A stretch of DNA of 58,931 bases, from NCBI GenBank assembly GCA_020722065.1, contig DYLK01000017.1:1-58931 (forward strand), read 5' to 3'. The translations under genes and the position numbers were made by a program. This DNA comes from Melioribacter roseus (GTDB lineage: Bacteria; Bacteroidota; Ignavibacteria; Ignavibacteriales; Melioribacteraceae). Positions 57,410 to 58,931 of this stretch are shown in pieces. The notes beneath the pieces were generated by a model. That model had not been told where the DNA came from and searched no databases. It saw nothing but the letters and a program-made list of their open reading frames with translations. Position 1 is the first letter of the stretch, and each line of letters opens with the position of its first letter.

Positions 57410-58835
57410 ACAACTTACAAAAGACACAGCTATTTACGGAATTAGTACAATTGTAGGCAGATTTCTTGGCTTTTTGCTTGTTCCATTTTATACAAATATT
57501 TTTCCACCGGATCAGCTAGGAATTTACTCAAACATTTATGCTTATTTAGCATTTTTTAATATTGTTTATATTTACGGAATGGATGTTGCATTTATGAAAT
57601 ATGCTTCGTTGGAAGAAGAGAGCAAAAAAATTATAACCATTTTTTCAACGACTTATTTTACAATTATCTTCTCTTCAATTTTGCTTTCATTTATACTTTT
57701 TCTCTTCAAGAATCCTATTGTGGAATTTTCAAAAATATCAGGCAATCTTGAGATAATTTTATACTATTTGCTCATAATTCTGTTTTTTGATACACTCGTT
57801 CTTGTTCCTTTTGCACATTTACGATTACAGCGAAAAGCCAAAAAATTTGCTTTTTTGAAGATAGTAAATATCGTTGTAAATATTGCCTTAAATTATGTTT
57901 TAATAGTACATTATAAAATGGGAATTGATGGAATATTTTTAGCAAATATGATTTCCTCAATACTCACATTTTTAATGCTTATTTCTGAAATTCTTAAATA
58001 TCTACAATTCTCATTTGATTTCTCATTCTTAAAAATGTTGTTCAAATTCGGATTTCCTTACTTACCAGCAAGTTTAGCCGCAATGATTGTCCAAGTAATT
58101 GATAGACCCTTGATGCTAATTTTGTCAAACGAAACACAATTGGGAATTTATTCTGCAAACTACAAATTGGGAATTTTTATGATGTTGGTTGTTTCGATGT
58201 TTCAATATGCTTGGCAACCATTTTTCTTAAATAACGCAAAAGAAGAAAATGCAAAAGAAATTTTTGCAAAAGTGATGTTACTTTATATTGTAGTTGCAAG
58301 TTTAATTTGGTTTTCGGTTTCATTATTTATCCCCGAAATTATTCATTTAGAGTTTTTCCCTGGCAAATATTTAATTGGTGAGAAATATTGGTCGGGAGTA
58401 GGAATTGTACCAATAATATTACTTGGATATTTGTTCCACGGAATTTATGTAAACTTTCAAGCAGGAATTTACATCAAGGAAAAAACCAAATTTTTCCCAT
58501 ATATAACATTTTCTGGAGCAATTGTTAATTTGGTGATAAACATACTTTTCATCCCAAAATATGGAATTTGGGGCGCTGCATTTGCAACATTATTAAGCTA
58601 TTTTACAATGGCTTTAATTGCGTTCATTTTCTCGAATAAAACATATCCAATAAATTACGAGTATAGAAAAATTGGAATTGTTTTACTACTGATAACACTG
58701 AGTTTTATTGGATTATATTCTTTTGATATAAATTCAATTTTAGTAAAATCGTTATTACTGATTGTTTTTTTATCATTTCTCGTCATTACTAATATTTTGA
58801 ATGTAAAAACAATAAAACAAATTATAAGAAAGTAG
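57381..58835 (+). CDS. Polysaccharide flippase, Wzx/MVF family (second in window)
   Basis: A 484-residue membrane protein with about fourteen helices, of the oligosaccharide flippase group. It begins TKDTAIYGISTIVGRFLGFL, and LVPFYTNIFPPDQLGIYS with its PxxLGxY pattern is characteristic. The central FKFGFPYLPASLAAMIVQVIDRPL lies at the start of the second half. The start may be ATG 57381 or 57393 (MLEKIKQL). It differs clearly from the flippase at 42533, so two separate lipid-linked substrates are possible. The stop codon overlaps a REP-like hairpin. Confidence 0.88.
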   Translation: MQKKMLEKIKQLTKDTAIYGISTIVGRFLGFLLVPFYTNIFPPDQLGIYSNIYAYLAFFNIVYIYGMDVAFMKYASLEEESKKIITIFSTTYFTIIFSSILLSFILFLFKNPIVEFSKISGNLEIILYYLLIILFFDTLVLVPFAHLRLQRKAKKFAFLKIVNIVVNIALNYVLIVHYKMGIDGIFLANMISSILTFLMLISEILKYLQFSFDFSFLKMLFKFGFPYLPASLAAMIVQVIDRPLMLILSNETQLGIYSANYKLGIFMMLVVSMFQYAWQPFFLNNAKEENAKEIFAKVMLLYIVVASLIWFSVSLFIPEIIHLEFFPGKYLIGEKYWSGVGIVPIILLGYLFHGIYVNFQAGIYIKEKTKFFPYITFSGAIVNLVINILFIPKYGIWGAAFATLLSYFTMALIAFIFSNKTYPINYEYRKIGIVLLLITLSFIGLYSFDINSILVKSLLLIVFLSFLVITNILNVKTIKQIIRK

Positions 58836-58903
58836 AGACGGGACTTGTCCCGTCTTGAAAGATAAAAGTGATTTTTTAAAAGACGCCACAAGTGGCGTCT
58901 CTA
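58833..58903. repeat. Pair of inverted REP-like hairpins
   Basis: AGACGGGAC at 58836-58844 pairs with GTCCCGTCT at 58847-58855, and AGACGCCAC at 58881-58889 pairs with GTGGCGTCT at 58892-58900; both loops are two bases. The reverse complement of the second, with its flank, has the form GTAGAGACG...CGTCTT like the first, so the two are copies of one element in opposite orientation. They differ where the first stem has GGGAC/GTCCC and the second GCCAC/GTGGC. The first overlaps the flippase stop and may act as terminator. Confidence 0.8.
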
Positions 58904-58931
58904 CGGATAATGTAACTCTTGGGAATATTGA

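Overview
The window is AT-rich, almost entirely coding and almost all on the plus strand. It looks like a Fibrobacteres-Chlorobi-Bacteroidetes (FCB) group bacterium, most likely an Ignavibacteria-like or Chlorobi-like lineage. The grounds are S46 dipeptidyl peptidases, an FtsI with a single C-terminal PASTA domain, a 32-residue AURKAIP1/COX24-type ribosomal protein, a dcw cluster without murB or ddl, Bacteroidota-like promoter elements (TAnnTTTG, once with an upstream TTTG at exactly 19 nt), and GxxExxY cassettes. This placement is inferred from gene content; no marker phylogeny was run. MurE carries the DNPR motif and dapF is present, so the peptidoglycan is expected to contain meso-diaminopimelate.

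Layout. 1-13 kb is housekeeping: rpsU with a strong Shine-Dalgarno; a minus-strand pair (enoyl-CoA hydratase family, HAD phosphatase); then a long plus-strand run with apbE-like, dapF, an ABM-domain protein, a PHP phosphoesterase, a membrane TPR protein, efp-accB-accC, gcvH, guaA, a TPR protein, radC, a small lipoprotein and a LysM protein, ending in a clear terminator. 13-19 kb has phoH, two tandem secreted S46 peptidases separated by a perfect terminator hairpin, a cobalamin adenosyltransferase and a convergent disordered membrane protein. 19.8-21 kb has an HU/IHF gene, a zinc-ribbon/TPR membrane protein, a tiny bS22/mS38-like gene and tRNA-Thr(CGT). 21.2-37.1 kb is a complete division and cell-wall cluster: mraZ-rsmH-ftsL-ftsI-murE-murF-mraY-murD-ftsW-murG-murC-ftsQ-ftsA-ftsZ, mostly with overlapping stops and starts, closed by a terminator.

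37.2-58.8 kb is a surface-polysaccharide region: rfbB, SLBB export protein, Wzz-like regulator, Wzy-like polymerase, Wzx-like flippase, glycosyltransferases, an (alpha/alpha)-toroid protein, a polyprenyl-phosphate glycosyl-1-phosphate transferase, two further GT2 genes (one fused to a degenerate phosphoglycosyl transferase) and a second flippase. Unrelated genes sit inside it: a DUF4143-type ATPase, lhgO, accA and a thioesterase. Together the sugar genes could activate, assemble, flip, polymerise and export a polysaccharide.

The most unusual material is accessory. Two GxxExxY (PD-(D/E)XK-like) genes, one decayed and one intact, are each bounded almost to the base by inverted arms built from three CRCAAAG-type repeats, which looks like a minimal cassette. 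A decayed ATPase N-terminus lies upstream of an intact ATPase, followed by two near-identical palindromes and an apparently leaderless promoter. The flippase at 42.5 kb has no canonical start codon where its first membrane helix requires one. The window ends in a pair of inverted REP-like hairpins whose stems differ by compensating changes.
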